From assembly GCF_035982055.1 (NCBI RefSeq), contig NZ_CP108427.1, forward strand, positions 2,046,001-2,110,000: 64,000 nucleotides of DNA, in the 5' to 3' direction. The stretch comes from Streptomyces sp. NBC_01288. Its GTDB lineage: Bacteria; Actinomycetota; Actinomycetes; Streptomycetales; Streptomycetaceae. Within the stretch, counting starts at the first letter, position 1, and each line of letters starts with the position of its first letter. Made by a program: the position numbers and the translations under genes. Shown piece after piece: positions 9,275 to 18,433 of this stretch. The notes under the pieces were generated by a model, which was not told the origin of the DNA, did no database searches, and saw nothing but the letters and a program-made list of their open reading frames with translations.

Positions 9275-10342
9275 GGTTTGTGGTGCGGACTCTCTGCGTT
9301 TGGCCGGGTCGTTGATCCATGCCTGCTGAGGTATCCGGGGTGGTCGGGGGCGGCGGCCGAAGCGTTCGGGGTGGCAGGCGTAGGCCTCGGCGAGGGTGAC
9401 GGCACGCTGGTCGCGGACCTCCTCGGCGGTGCCGAAATGCACGCTGGCCGGTGTGTGCCAGCCGATGCCCGAATGCCGGTGCTCGTGGTTGTAGTACGCG
9501 ATGAACGCCTCGAACCACTCACGGGCATGGGCCAGCGAGTCGAACCGTTCGGGGTAGTCGGACATGTACTTCGTGGTCTTGAAGTGGGCCTCGCTGTAGG
9601 GGTTGTCGTTGGAGGTCTTCGGCCGCGAGTGCGACCGGGTGACGCCGAGGTCGATCAGCATCTGGGAGACCTTCTTGCTCGTCATCGAGGTGCCGCGGTC
9701 CGCGTGGACGGTCTCGGGCACGATGCCGTTGCGTGTGATGGTCTCGCGGATCAACTCCTCGGCCCGCAGCGCTGATTCGGCCCGCTCGACGGTGTGGCCG
9801 ACGACGTAGCGGCTGAAGATGTCGATGATGACGTAGGCGTGATACCAGATGCCCTTGGCCGGTCCGGCCGCCTTGGTGATGTCCCAGGTGAACACCTGCG
9901 AGGGCCCGGTGGCGACCAGCTCGGGCACCGTCTTCGCCGGGTGGGTGGCCTGGCGGCGGCGCTCGCCGGACTGCCCCTTCTCGCGCAGGATCCGGTACAT
10001 CGTGGAGACGGAACAGTGGTAACGCCCGGCATCCAGCTCGCGGGCCCAGATCTGCGCGGGCGGCATCTCGGCGTACTCGTCGCTGTTCATCATCTCCAGG
10101 ACCGCCGCCCGCTCATCGGGTGTGAGGGATGAGGGCTGGACCTGCGGTTTTCTGGGTTTTCGCTCGGTCGGGGGCCGCAGCCGGCGGTAGTGGGTGGCCC
10201 GGGAGCGGCCGGTCAGCCGGCACGCGGCCGTGATGCCCAGTTCGCCCTGGACACCGGTGAACGCGTCGTCGAGCACCGGTTCGGCGGCAGCGTTCAGTCC
10301 GCGCTCTCGGAGATCATTTCCAAGAGCGCGGAAGCTTTTCCC
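9269..10342 (-). CDS. IS3-family transposase OrfB (rve integrase, made as OrfAB by -1 frameshift)
   Basis: The DDE integrase core is clear: TWDITKAAG (first Asp), HADRGTSM (second Asp) and NDNPYSEAHFKT with the downstream Glu. A helical N-terminal HTH_21-like part (TAACRLTGRSRATHYRR) comes first. The frame has no good start of its own near its N-terminus and continues open into orfA in the -1 frame, so the functional product is the OrfAB fusion. The catalytic region appears intact. Confidence 0.85.
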   Translation of the reverse strand, partial: GKSFRALGNDLRERGLNAAAEPVLDDAFTGVQGELGITAACRLTGRSRATHYRRLRPPTERKPRKPQVQPSSLTPDERAAVLEMMNSDEYAEMPPAQIWARELDAGRYHCSVSTMYRILREKGQSGERRRQATHPAKTVPELVATGPSQVFTWDITKAAGPAKGIWYHAYVIIDIFSRYVVGHTVERAESALRAEELIRETITRNGIVPETVHADRGTSMTSKKVSQMLIDLGVTRSHSRPKTSNDNPYSEAHFKTTKYMSDYPERFDSLAHAREWFEAFIAYYNHEHRHSGIGWHTPASVHFGTAEEVRDQRAVTLAEAYACHPERFGRRPRPPRIPQQAWINDPAKRRESAPQTS

Positions 10343-10677
10343 ATGACTTCCAACGCGGCCTTGTTCCGGGCCAGTTCCTTCTCCAGCCGTTCTACCTGGC
10401 GGCGCAGTTTCTCGTTCTCCGCCTCGGCGGCAGGCTTCTTCGGCCTCGCCGGACTGGTGCGCTGGTCGACCAGCTTCTCCAGGGCCCCGGCATCCCGCGC
10501 GGCCCGCCATTCCTTGACGTGCGAGTGGTACAGGCGCTCGCGGCGCAGGACTGCGCCCTTCTCGTTCTTCGGGGCGGCGTCGTACTCGGCCACGATCCGC
10601 AGCTTGTACTCGGGGCTGAAAGTGCGGCGCTTCGGCCGGGGCGCCGGGTCGGATCCGGCGGGCGTGGTGCTGGTCAT
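10294..10677 (-). CDS. IS3-family transposase OrfA
   Basis: 127 aa: N-terminal HTH (RRTFSPEYKLRIVAEYDAA) followed by a leucine-zipper-like coiled coil (ENEKLRRQVERLEKELARNK), the typical IS3 OrfA. OrfA alone usually represses or binds the ends. The frameshift to OrfB occurs about 15 codons before its stop. Confidence 0.85.
   Translation of the reverse strand: MTSTTPAGSDPAPRPKRRTFSPEYKLRIVAEYDAAPKNEKGAVLRRERLYHSHVKEWRAARDAGALEKLVDQRTSPARPKKPAAEAENEKLRRQVERLEKELARNKAALEVMGKASALLEMISESAD
10336..10342 (-). promoter_or_regulatory. -1 ribosomal frameshift heptamer GGGAAAA
   Basis: On the minus strand the orfA frame reads G GGA AAA just before GCT, an X XXY YYZ slippery heptamer. Slipping back one base continues as AGC TTC CGC, which is the orfB frame. 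The position inside the orfA/orfB overlap fits programmed frameshifting. Confidence 0.65.
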
Positions 10678-10861
10678 GAGGGGGTGGTTCTCCTGTCGTG
10701 CCCTCTCAGGCTAACCCGACAAAGCGGGATGTCTCACCCAAGGCTGACAGAGAGGGGCTGGCCCACCTCGACGGAACCGTCCCCTAGCCCTATCCGACAC
10801 AACCCACATCTCCTCCACGTCGCGACCGGCTCGGCAGAGACAGCCGAGAAAGAGAGAGCTC

Positions 10862-12109
10862 GTGAATAACGTCCTCGATATGACAACCCACCAAGAGGAA
10901 GCCCCCGCATCCGCCGAGCAATTGCGCGACGAGATGGTCCGAGAACTGATCGAAGTTGACGCCGTCCGTAGCCCGCACGTCGTGGCCGCGTTCCGCAAGG
11001 TCCCCCGGCACCTGGCCACCCCAGAGCTGGATCTAGCCACGGCCTATCAGACGGAGTTCGCCGCGATCACGAAGAAGGACGCCGACGGTGTGGCCATCAG
11101 CTCGGTGTCCGCCGCCCGCATCCAGGCCATGCAGATCGAACAGGCCGACCTCCGGTCCGGCATGCGGGTACTGGAGATCGGCTCCGGCGGCGTCAACGCC
11201 GCCTATCTGGCCGAGATCGTCGGCCCCGAGGGCCTCGTCGTCACCGTGGACATCGACCACGACGTCACCGCACGCGCCGAGAAGTTCCTGGCCGAGACCG
11301 GCTACGACCAACGGGTGCGCGTCGTCACCGCCGATGGCGAATACGGCGTGGCCGACCACGCTCCGTACGACCGCGTTCTCGTCACCGTCCAAGCCGCCGA
11401 CATCCCGCCGGCCTGGACCGAGCAGCTCGTCGACGGCGGCCGCATCGTCGTGCCTCTGCGGATGCGTGGCATGACCCGTACCGTCGCGCTCGTCCACCAC
11501 GGCGACCAACTGCTGAGCGACAGCGTCGAGTTGTGCGGCTTCGTGCCCATGCAGGGCGTCGGCGAGAACCGCGTTCGCCTGGTCCTCCTGCACGACGCCG
11601 AAGGCGAAGAAGTGGGCCTGCGTCTGGACGGTCACCCCGAGCCGGACGCCGACGGACTGCGGGCCGCCCTTCGCAGCCCCAGCGTCAAAGCATGGTCCGG
11701 AGTGACACTCGCCGGCGACGAGTCCAGCGAGCACCTGGACATGTGGCTGACGACCGCACTGGACAACCTGCCGCTCCTGGCCGCGACCCCGGCCGCCCGC
11801 GAGCGCGGCCTGGTTGCCTCGGCCTCGCCGCTCGGGGTCCCCACGCTCGTCGACGGCGACAGCTTCGCCTATCGAACTGTTCGGCGTACCGAAAACCCGG
11901 ACCGGTTCGAGCTCGGCGCCATCGGCCACGGGCCGCAGGGCCAGAAGGTCGCCGAGCGCCTGGTCGAGGAGATCCAGGTCTGGGACCGCGAGCACCGCAG
12001 CGACCGAGCACGGATCGAGATCCACCCGACGGGCGCACCGGACGGGCAGCTTCCCTCGGGCCGCGTCGTCGACCGCCCGCACACGCGGGTCCTGATCACC
12101 TGGCCGTAG
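10862..12109 (+). CDS. FxLD-system methyltransferase (PIMT-like O-methyltransferase of lanthipeptide cluster)
   Basis: 415 aa, GTG start (an ATG at codon 7 is an alternative). The N-terminal half is a protein-L-isoaspartate methyltransferase-like domain: VLEIGSGGVNAAYLAEIVG (SAM motif I), VVTVDIDHD, YDRVLVTVQAADIPPAW and LVDGGRIVVPL. A C-terminal extension of ~200 residues follows, as in the family annotated methyltransferase, FxLD system. Related enzymes such as OlvSA methylate an Asp in cyclised class I lanthipeptides and give isoaspartate. Here it lies directly upstream of a precursor with an FDLD leader motif and two Asp residues at the start of the core. The SAM fold is seen; the target residue is inferred. 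Confidence 0.88.
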   Translation: MNNVLDMTTHQEEAPASAEQLRDEMVRELIEVDAVRSPHVVAAFRKVPRHLATPELDLATAYQTEFAAITKKDADGVAISSVSAARIQAMQIEQADLRSGMRVLEIGSGGVNAAYLAEIVGPEGLVVTVDIDHDVTARAEKFLAETGYDQRVRVVTADGEYGVADHAPYDRVLVTVQAADIPPAWTEQLVDGGRIVVPLRMRGMTRTVALVHHGDQLLSDSVELCGFVPMQGVGENRVRLVLLHDAEGEEVGLRLDGHPEPDADGLRAALRSPSVKAWSGVTLAGDESSEHLDMWLTTALDNLPLLAATPAARERGLVASASPLGVPTLVDGDSFAYRTVRRTENPDRFELGAIGHGPQGQKVAERLVEEIQVWDREHRSDRARIEIHPTGAPDGQLPSGRVVDRPHTRVLITWP

Positions 12110-12171
12110 AGCTGAGAGCGCCCACCGGCCAGGACAGCAAGGCACATCCCACTCACTCAGGAGGAATCGAG

Positions 12172-12363
12172 ATGGCACCACAGGGCAGCACCACGCTCAA
12201 GGCCGCGACGGACTTCACGTCCGGCACCGATACGGACTTCGACCTCGACATCGAGACCATCGCGTCCGCTCCGGTCGTGCCCGGCCTGCTGAACGACACC
12301 GGCGACGGCTGCACCTCCACCTGCCAGTCCGCCTGCTCCAACAGCACCTGCATCGGCGGCTGA
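12172..12363 (+). CDS. FxLD-family class I lanthipeptide precursor
   Basis: 63 aa, ATG preceded by AGGAGG at 12159-12164. The leader contains the FDLD motif (residues 23-26), the conserved recognition element of LanB leaders. The C-terminal part (about residues 34-63) is rich in Ser/Thr and has four Cys at 47, 51, 55 and 60, allowing up to four (methyl)lanthionine rings. Asp42 and Asp45 in NDTGDG are candidates for the neighbouring methyltransferase. The leader cleavage site is not obvious; the segment ASAPVVPG is a plausible boundary. This gene is easy to miss because of its size. Confidence 0.9.
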   Translation: MAPQGSTTLKAATDFTSGTDTDFDLDIETIASAPVVPGLLNDTGDGCTSTCQSACSNSTCIGG

Positions 12364-12372
12364 TCAACCGCT

Positions 12373-12407
12373 GAGGGGCGGGGCCGGGGTCACCGGCACC
12401 GCCCCTC
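12373..12407 (+). terminator. Hairpin between precursor and lanB, likely attenuator
   Basis: GAGGGGCGG (12373-12381) pairs perfectly with CCGCCCCTC (12399-12407), with further GC pairing possible inside (CCGG/CCGG). No U-tract follows. It lies 10 bp after the precursor stop and before lanB, where lanthipeptide operons often have a partial terminator that keeps precursor mRNA above enzyme mRNA. Confidence 0.55.
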
Positions 12408-12441
12408 GCCACACAAGACGACGAACGAAGGAGGCATTGCG

Positions 12442-15400
12442 ATGTACGACGCCGTCGACGCGGTTCTGATCAGAGCAGCCGCACGGCCGTTGGATGCCCC
12501 ACAGCCTCCCTGGCCGGACCTCGGCGGCAACACCTCCGGCGACGTCGAGCGTTGGCGGGAGTGGATCGGCGAGGTCTGGGCGGACGAGGCCATAGTAGCG
12601 GCCATCGAGGTCGCCAGCCCTCTGCTGGTCGAGGCCGTGCACGGCGTACTCGACGGCCGTAACCAGCGACCGCGCACCGTCCGGCGCGCTGTCATCTCGC
12701 TGATGCGCTACCTGTTGCGGATGCAGCACCGTGCCACGCCCTTCGGTCTGTTCGCCGGCCCCGCGCCCGTACGACTCGGAGACCGCGCCCAGGTGCGATG
12801 GGGTACCGAACACCGGGCGTCCGTCCGAGCGGACGCCGAGTGGCTCACGGAGATCGTCACCGCCCTGGAGCAGAACACCGACCTGCTGCGGCACCTGCCC
12901 GTGATCGCCGATCACACGTGCGTCGTCCGGGGCACCAGAATCGCCGTACCGCATCAACCGGGTAGGGACGGTCCTGCCAAGGTCACCCTGCGCCGCACCC
13001 CCGCTGCCGATGCAGTGCTCGAACTCGCCCGCGCGCCGATCGCTGTCGAGGACATCGTCGCCAAGCTGCACGCGAGCTACCCCAGCACACCCACGCCGGT
13101 GATCGAGGACATGGTTCGGGACCTCGTCGCCCACCGGATCCTCATCACCAGCCTGCGGGCTCCCATGACCTGCGACGACGCACTCGGCCACCTGGTGGCC
13201 CAACTCGATTCTTTAAGCACAGATCTCCAGGCGGAGACAGCCGGGCACCTCCGCCGGATCCACCAGCTCCTGATCCGCCACAACCACGCTCTGGCCGACG
13301 AGCAGCGGACCCTCCGCGCCGAGGCCACGAAGCGCATGACAGCCGCGACCGGCGTGAACGGGCGGACCCTCGTGGTGAATCTGCGGCCCGACTGCGATGT
13401 CGTCCTGCCCGCCGAGGTCGCACGGGAAGCAGAACGAGCCCTCCAGGTCATGGCACGTATCTCGCCCTACCCTGCCGGGCCTCCGACCTGGCAGGACTAC
13501 CGCGCCCGCTTCCTAGAGCGCTACAGCATGGGCGCCCTCGTGCCCGTCCGCGACCTCACCGACCCCGACATCGGCCTAGGATTCCCGGCCGGCTACCGCG
13601 GCTCCCTCCTCAAGCGTCCCGTCCAGGCCACCACCCGCCGAGACGAACACCTCCTCGCCCTCGCCCAGGACGCCGCGATCAACCAGGCACGCGAGATCAC
13701 GCTGACCGAAGAGGACCTCGCCGCGCTCGCCGTCGGCGAGGTCACCCAGGTTCCCGCCCATGTCGAGCTGTGCTTCTCCGTACTCGCCACCTCCCTGAGC
13801 GCCCTGAACCAGGGCCGATACACACTGAGCCCCGCGGGTCTCTCCCAGGCGGCGGGCACCACGACCGGCCGATTCCTAACCATGCTTGCGTCGGCCGACC
13901 GCGACCGCATGACGACCGTGTACGCGTCCCTGCCGACGCTCACCGCCACCACGGACCGCGTACAGATCTCCAGCCCGCCGCTCCGGCTGCGCACCCAGAA
14001 CGTCAGCCGAGCCCCCGCCGTCGTACGCCACGTACTCTCGCTGGGCGAGCACAACTCCGCTGCCACGCTCGACCTAGACGACCTCGCCGTGACCGCAGAC
14101 CCCCAGCGCCTCTACCTGGTCTCGCTGTCCACCGGCCGCCTCGCCGAACCGTCGGCGATGAACGCCGTCGAACTCACCAACGCCACACACCCGTTGGTCC
14201 GCTTCCTCACCGAAGTGCACCGCTCACACAGCGCGGTACTGGCCCCCTTCGCGTGGGGAGCAGCCGCCCGACTACCGTTCCTGCCCGAGGTCCGCGTCGG
14301 CCGCACCATTCTCTCGCCCGCCTGTTGGCGCCTCCGGACACACGACCTCGTTCACGACGGCCATCCCGACTGGCTACGCCACTTCACCGACTGGCGCTGT
14401 CGCTACGGCGTGACCCGCACCGTGTTCCTCGGCACCGACGACCAGCGCCTCCGCCTCGACCTCGACCACTCCACCCACCAACAGCTCCTGCGCATGGAAC
14501 TGGAGCGCACCGGCACGGTGATGCTGCACGAGGCGCCCGAGGAGGGGGCGTACGGCTGGCTGGGCCGCGCCCACGAGATCACCATGCCGTTCGCCTCCAC
14601 AGCTGAACCAGCGGTCCACCGCCCCCGAACAACAGCGGTCGTAAGACGCGACAGCAGCCGCCTGCCGGGCACCTCCGCATGGGCGTACCTGAAGATCTAC
14701 TGCCACTCCGAACGCACCCCGGAGATCCTCACCACGCACCTGCCCACCCTGTTCCAAGACCAGGAGGGCGGCGAACCGTTGTGGTGGTACACGCGCTACA
14801 GCGATCCGGACACCCACCTGCGCCTACGGCTCCGGCTGCCGACCCCGGACGCCTTCGGCACCACCGCGCAGCACGTCGGAGCCTGGGCGGCGGCACTCCG
14901 CGACGACGGGCTGGTCCGCCGCGTCCAGTGGGACACCGATGAACCGGAGACCGGCCGCTACGGCACCGGCGACACCTTGGCCGTCGCCGAACGAGCCTTC
15001 GCCGCTGATTCCACCGCCGCGGTCGCCCAACTGAGGCTCGGCCTGCCTCCCCACATGCAACCAGCAGTCACCGCCGCCAGCTTCGCGGACATTGCCGCCG
15101 CCTTCACCGACAGCCCGGCCGCCGGGAACCGCTGGCTGACCGAGCGCCTGCTCAAGGGAGAGGGCGAGATGCCTTCGCGTGATGTCCAAGCACAGGCCCT
15201 ACAACTGACCACCCCAGACAGCGACTTCGCCGCACTGCGAGCCCTGCCCGGCGGCGAACACGTCGTCGCCGCCTGGGCCTACCGCCGCGATGCGCTGAAG
15301 ACGTACCGGACCGCGCTCGCCGACCACGGCGCCGAACCCACCGACGTCCTGCCCTCCCTGCTGCACATGCACCACAACCGGGCAGCCGGCATCGATCCCG

Positions 15401-15480
15401 ACAGCGAGGCCACATGCCGCCGCCTCGCCCGCACCGCCGCCCTGTCTTGGAACGCGCGCACCGAAGGAGTACCGCAGTGA
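12442..15480 (+). CDS. Class I lantibiotic dehydratase LanB (full length)
   Basis: 1012 aa, ATG after AAGGAGG. The N-terminal glutamylation domain shows the family signature SLMRYLLRMQHRATPFGLFA near residue 90. The C-terminal SpaB_C-type elimination domain starts near residue 740 with WAYLKIYCHSE and continues through WWYTRYSDPDTHLRLRLRL. The length matches full-length LanB enzymes, which glutamylate Ser/Thr of the precursor with Glu-tRNA and then eliminate to Dha/Dhb. The stop overlaps the LanC start (GTGA), so the two are co-translated. Confidence 0.93.
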   Translation: MYDAVDAVLIRAAARPLDAPQPPWPDLGGNTSGDVERWREWIGEVWADEAIVAAIEVASPLLVEAVHGVLDGRNQRPRTVRRAVISLMRYLLRMQHRATPFGLFAGPAPVRLGDRAQVRWGTEHRASVRADAEWLTEIVTALEQNTDLLRHLPVIADHTCVVRGTRIAVPHQPGRDGPAKVTLRRTPAADAVLELARAPIAVEDIVAKLHASYPSTPTPVIEDMVRDLVAHRILITSLRAPMTCDDALGHLVAQLDSLSTDLQAETAGHLRRIHQLLIRHNHALADEQRTLRAEATKRMTAATGVNGRTLVVNLRPDCDVVLPAEVAREAERALQVMARISPYPAGPPTWQDYRARFLERYSMGALVPVRDLTDPDIGLGFPAGYRGSLLKRPVQATTRRDEHLLALAQDAAINQAREITLTEEDLAALAVGEVTQVPAHVELCFSVLATSLSALNQGRYTLSPAGLSQAAGTTTGRFLTMLASADRDRMTTVYASLPTLTATTDRVQISSPPLRLRTQNVSRAPAVVRHVLSLGEHNSAATLDLDDLAVTADPQRLYLVSLSTGRLAEPSAMNAVELTNATHPLVRFLTEVHRSHSAVLAPFAWGAAARLPFLPEVRVGRTILSPACWRLRTHDLVHDGHPDWLRHFTDWRCRYGVTRTVFLGTDDQRLRLDLDHSTHQQLLRMELERTGTVMLHEAPEEGAYGWLGRAHEITMPFASTAEPAVHRPRTTAVVRRDSSRLPGTSAWAYLKIYCHSERTPEILTTHLPTLFQDQEGGEPLWWYTRYSDPDTHLRLRLRLPTPDAFGTTAQHVGAWAAALRDDGLVRRVQWDTDEPETGRYGTGDTLAVAERAFAADSTAAVAQLRLGLPPHMQPAVTAASFADIAAAFTDSPAAGNRWLTERLLKGEGEMPSRDVQAQALQLTTPDSDFAALRALPGGEHVVAAWAYRRDALKTYRTALADHGAEPTDVLPSLLHMHHNRAAGIDPDSEATCRRLARTAALSWNARTEGVPQ

Positions 15481-16625
15481 CCACCGCCGTCACACCCGCC
15501 TCCGAACAGGACACCGCCTTCCGGCAGTCGCTCGCCCACGGCTCTCTCGGTATCGCCCTGCTCCACATCGAGCGGGCCCGCCAGGGCGATGGATCGCGGC
15601 AGGACGTCCACCGCCAACTCACTGGCGTCGGCCCGCTGCTCGACGGAGACACAGCGGGCCTGTTTCTCGGCGCACCCGCGATGACGTACGTCCTGCACCT
15701 GGCCGCCGCCGGCAGCAACCAGTACGTCGGCGCCCTGAACGCCCTCGACCGGATCGTGACCACCCACACCCGGCGCCGACTGAAAGCAGCCCACACCCGC
15801 ATCGACCACGGCCGACCCGCCAGCTTCGCCGAGTACGACCTACTGCGTGGCCTCACCGGCCTCGGCGCCCTCCTCCTGCGTCGCGCCCCCGACGGTGCGG
15901 AGATCCAAGCCGTCCTGGAATACCTCGTACGCCTGGCAGAACCGCTCCCCGGCCCCAACGGGCGCCCCCGGCCCGGCTGGTGGGTGGGCCACAGCCCCGT
16001 CAACCTCGGCAACCCCACCCCCGGTGGCCACGCCAACGCCGGGCTCGCCCACGGCATCACCGGACCCCTGGCTCTCCTCGCACTCGCCCACCTGCGCGGC
16101 GTCACTGTGCCCGGCCACCAGGAGGCGATGATCCGCATCTGCCGCTGGCTGGACCGGATACGCGTCAGCGACCACCGAGGACCCCGATGGCCACGTTGGA
16201 TCACCGATACCACCGTGAGTCCCGTGAACTCAGCGGCGCCGTCCTGGTGTTACGGCACCCCTGGCCTCGCCCGTGCCCAGCAACTTGCCGCCCTCGCCCT
16301 GGGCGACACCGACCGCCAACGAATGGCCGAACGAGCGCTCCTGCACTGCTTGTCCGACCCCCTCCAACTCGACCACCTCACCAACCGCGGTCTGTGTCAT
16401 GGTGTCGGCGGCCTCCTACGTACCGTCCAACGCGTCGCCATGGACGCCGACGAACCACACCTCTTCACCGACCACCTGCCCCAGCTCACGCACCGCTTCC
16501 TCTCTGTAGGTCCTCCCACAGAGGCCGGGTTCCTCGAAGGTGCAGCCGGCGCGGACCTCGCCCTCCAAGACGCCGAAGCAGGCACACCTATGGGCGACTG
16601 GGACGCCTGTCTGCTTCTCATCTGA
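15477..16625 (+). CDS. Lanthionine synthetase C-like cyclase (LanC)
   Basis: 382 aa from the GTG overlapping the LanB stop. Zinc-site motifs are present: WCYGTPG (Cys ligand) and LCHGVGG (Cys-His ligands). The family GHANAGLAHGITGP segment is also seen. LanC adds Cys thiols onto dehydrated residues to form thioether rings. The stop overlaps the start of the next gene by one base. Nothing key is missing. Confidence 0.92.
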   Translation: MTTAVTPASEQDTAFRQSLAHGSLGIALLHIERARQGDGSRQDVHRQLTGVGPLLDGDTAGLFLGAPAMTYVLHLAAAGSNQYVGALNALDRIVTTHTRRRLKAAHTRIDHGRPASFAEYDLLRGLTGLGALLLRRAPDGAEIQAVLEYLVRLAEPLPGPNGRPRPGWWVGHSPVNLGNPTPGGHANAGLAHGITGPLALLALAHLRGVTVPGHQEAMIRICRWLDRIRVSDHRGPRWPRWITDTTVSPVNSAAPSWCYGTPGLARAQQLAALALGDTDRQRMAERALLHCLSDPLQLDHLTNRGLCHGVGGLLRTVQRVAMDADEPHLFTDHLPQLTHRFLSVGPPTEAGFLEGAAGADLALQDAEAGTPMGDWDACLLLI

Positions 16626-17629
16626 TGCCCGCCGCTGAAGGGTTCTGGATGGATCCGCCGCACGACAACAGTGCCGTCGAGCAGGCCATCCTGGCCGTCC
16701 TCACCGGCGCCCCGATCGCAGAGGCCGCCGCACGGGCACACTCGTCCACATATCTCCTTAAGGAAGCCGCCGTGCGGTACCGCGCGGCCGGACAAGCCGC
16801 CCTCGGCACACAACCCAAACCGTCCCAGGGGCACCAGGTGAACATCGAGTTCACCGACTATTCGAATGCCGAGCGCACCTTCAGCACCCACCTCCTACCG
16901 CTCTTGCGGCAAGAGACAGAGACCGGGACGCTCGTCGGCTGGTGGTTCGTCCGCAAGCACCCCTGCTGGCGCCTCCGTGTTACCTCCGGCCCGGCTACCA
17001 CCATCGAGGATGCAACGAGGTCTATCAGCGAGGCCCTCGACAGCGCGGTCGCGCGAGGCGTGGTCAGGCGCTGGTGGCCGTCTCTGTACGAGCCGGAAAC
17101 CACCGCCTTCGGAGGTCCGATCGGCATGGACATCGCCCACGGCCTGTTCCATACGGACAGCGTCGGCGTTCTTGACTACCTCCACCACGCCAGCACAGAC
17201 GGCTGCGCACTTCTCGATCCCAAGGCAACCTCGCTCCTCGTCATCAGCCTCTTCCTCCGCGCCGCCCACCAGGAATGGAGCGAGCAGGGCGATATCTGGG
17301 CTCGCGTCGAAGCCGCGCGCCCGCTCCCTGACGGCATCCCCGTCGAACGTGTCACCGCCATGACCGGCACAATGCGCCAGCTCCTCACGATCGATGCCGA
17401 GCCCACCCTCTCGGGCAACGGGCAACTCACGCCCGTCGCCCAATGGGCCGCCGAAGTGGAGCGCGCTGGCCGAGCTCTCGGCCACGCCGGACGCGAAGGG
17501 CGGCTCAGCCTCGGAACCCGCAGCATCCTGGCCCGGCACATCCTCTTCCACTGGAACCGCATGGGCTTCACCACCCGTCGGCAAGCCATCTGGGCACGAG
17601 CAGCGCGCGAGACCATCCTCGGGGGCTAA
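16625..17629 (+). CDS. Thiopeptide-type bacteriocin biosynthesis protein (stand-alone SpaB_C domain)
   Basis: 334 aa, starting at the ATG that shares one base with the LanC stop. After a ~60-residue helical N-terminus, residues ~75-330 resemble a SpaB_C domain (GWWFVRKHPCWRLRV, RWWPSLYEPETTAFGGPIGMDIAHGLFH), as in the thiopeptide-type family. A second elimination-like domain beside a full LanB is characteristic of FxLD clusters. It may remove glutamate from particular sites or act in another lyase-type step; its exact role is not readable here. It is the last gene of the cluster. Confidence 0.85.
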   Translation: MPAAEGFWMDPPHDNSAVEQAILAVLTGAPIAEAAARAHSSTYLLKEAAVRYRAAGQAALGTQPKPSQGHQVNIEFTDYSNAERTFSTHLLPLLRQETETGTLVGWWFVRKHPCWRLRVTSGPATTIEDATRSISEALDSAVARGVVRRWWPSLYEPETTAFGGPIGMDIAHGLFHTDSVGVLDYLHHASTDGCALLDPKATSLLVISLFLRAAHQEWSEQGDIWARVEAARPLPDGIPVERVTAMTGTMRQLLTIDAEPTLSGNGQLTPVAQWAAEVERAGRALGHAGREGRLSLGTRSILARHILFHWNRMGFTTRRQAIWARAARETILGG

Positions 17630-17797
17630 CCGCGTAAATTCCGGTGCGGCCACGTCGACTACTCGCCGAAGACCAAATCGGCAACCGGAACGTTGCTCCT
17701 CGCATTGACGACGCGTCACCCCCAGATGTGGATGCATTCCCATCCGACTGTGTGACAAGCGGGGAGCTTGGTGATCAAGATGAGCTTCGTCGCCTGA

Positions 17798-18433
17798 CTA
17801 TGCCTTGGGCCCCCTAGCCGCGGCGTGAGCCGACTGCGCATTGGCGCCTGCGTTGAGACGGGCCAGATGCGCGCGTTGCGACACCTCGCCCCCGAAAGAC
17901 GACCAGCCGTAGAGCGATGCAAGCAGTTCGGCAGCCACAGCTGCCGCTGCTGTCAATGCAGCCATCGCCCTGGACATGGACGCCGGCGGCCTGGCAACCC
18001 ATCGGCCTCGGCTCTGTGCAGCTGTGATTGCGCATTGCTCGGACCAGACCTCGAATACCTGGGCAAGACGCGCAAAGAAGGCGGCCACCGCGGACAAGCA
18101 GATATAGAAAGCAACGAGCCCGGCGCCAATACGGGTAGCGGTATCCGGAGTTGGTGCGCCGTCAGACCATGGCCGACCCATCGCCATATAGAAGGTGGCC
18201 GTACCAGCTATGGCCGCAACCACTGCCGCCTCCGTCAACGAGCCCAGGACGTCATCGTAGTCGCCCGTATCTTCGTCATCTTCGGCATGCTGAGGCTTGG
18301 CCGACGCTGGATTGCCGGACGTCTTCCTCCCGTAAGGCGGAAGGAAGACCTGCCAGAAGCCACCGTGTACGTCACCGCCCACAAACGTGCCAGAGCCATG
18401 ATTGTGCTGCTCCCGGTGCTCAGCGTCCGCCAT
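17798..18433 (-). CDS. Membrane protein with N-terminal GSGTFVGGDVHGG motif
   Basis: 211 aa. Residues 9-28 (QHNHGSGTFVGGDVHGG) closely match the C-terminus of the upstream overlapping gene product. An acidic linker follows, then three probable membrane helices (AAVVAAIAGTATFYMAMG, IGAGLVAFYICLSAVAAFF, MAALTAAAAVAAELLASLYG). Such Gly-rich N-x-G-x-G-x-F-x-G-G-D repeats are reminiscent of the short motifs that link bacterial NLR proteins and effectors. A membrane protein carrying the motif would suit a pore-forming or membrane-disrupting effector. No catalytic domain is recognised. The start overlaps the upstream stop by 14 bp. Confidence 0.65.
   Translation of the reverse strand: MADAEHREQHNHGSGTFVGGDVHGGFWQVFLPPYGRKTSGNPASAKPQHAEDDEDTGDYDDVLGSLTEAAVVAAIAGTATFYMAMGRPWSDGAPTPDTATRIGAGLVAFYICLSAVAAFFARLAQVFEVWSEQCAITAAQSRGRWVARPPASMSRAMAALTAAAAVAAELLASLYGWSSFGGEVSQRAHLARLNAGANAQSAHAAARGPKA

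Larger units (their letters stand above)
9253..10736 (-). mobile_element. IS3-family insertion sequence (about 1.48 kb)
   Basis: It carries overlapping orfA and orfB on the minus strand, the standard IS3 layout, with a -1 slippery site between them. Proposed ends are TGAGAC at 9253-9258 and its complement GTCTCA at 10731-10736. The inverted repeats match poorly beyond this core and I find no matching target duplication, so the ends are approximate. It separates the anti-sigma-like gene from the lanthipeptide cluster. Confidence 0.8.
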
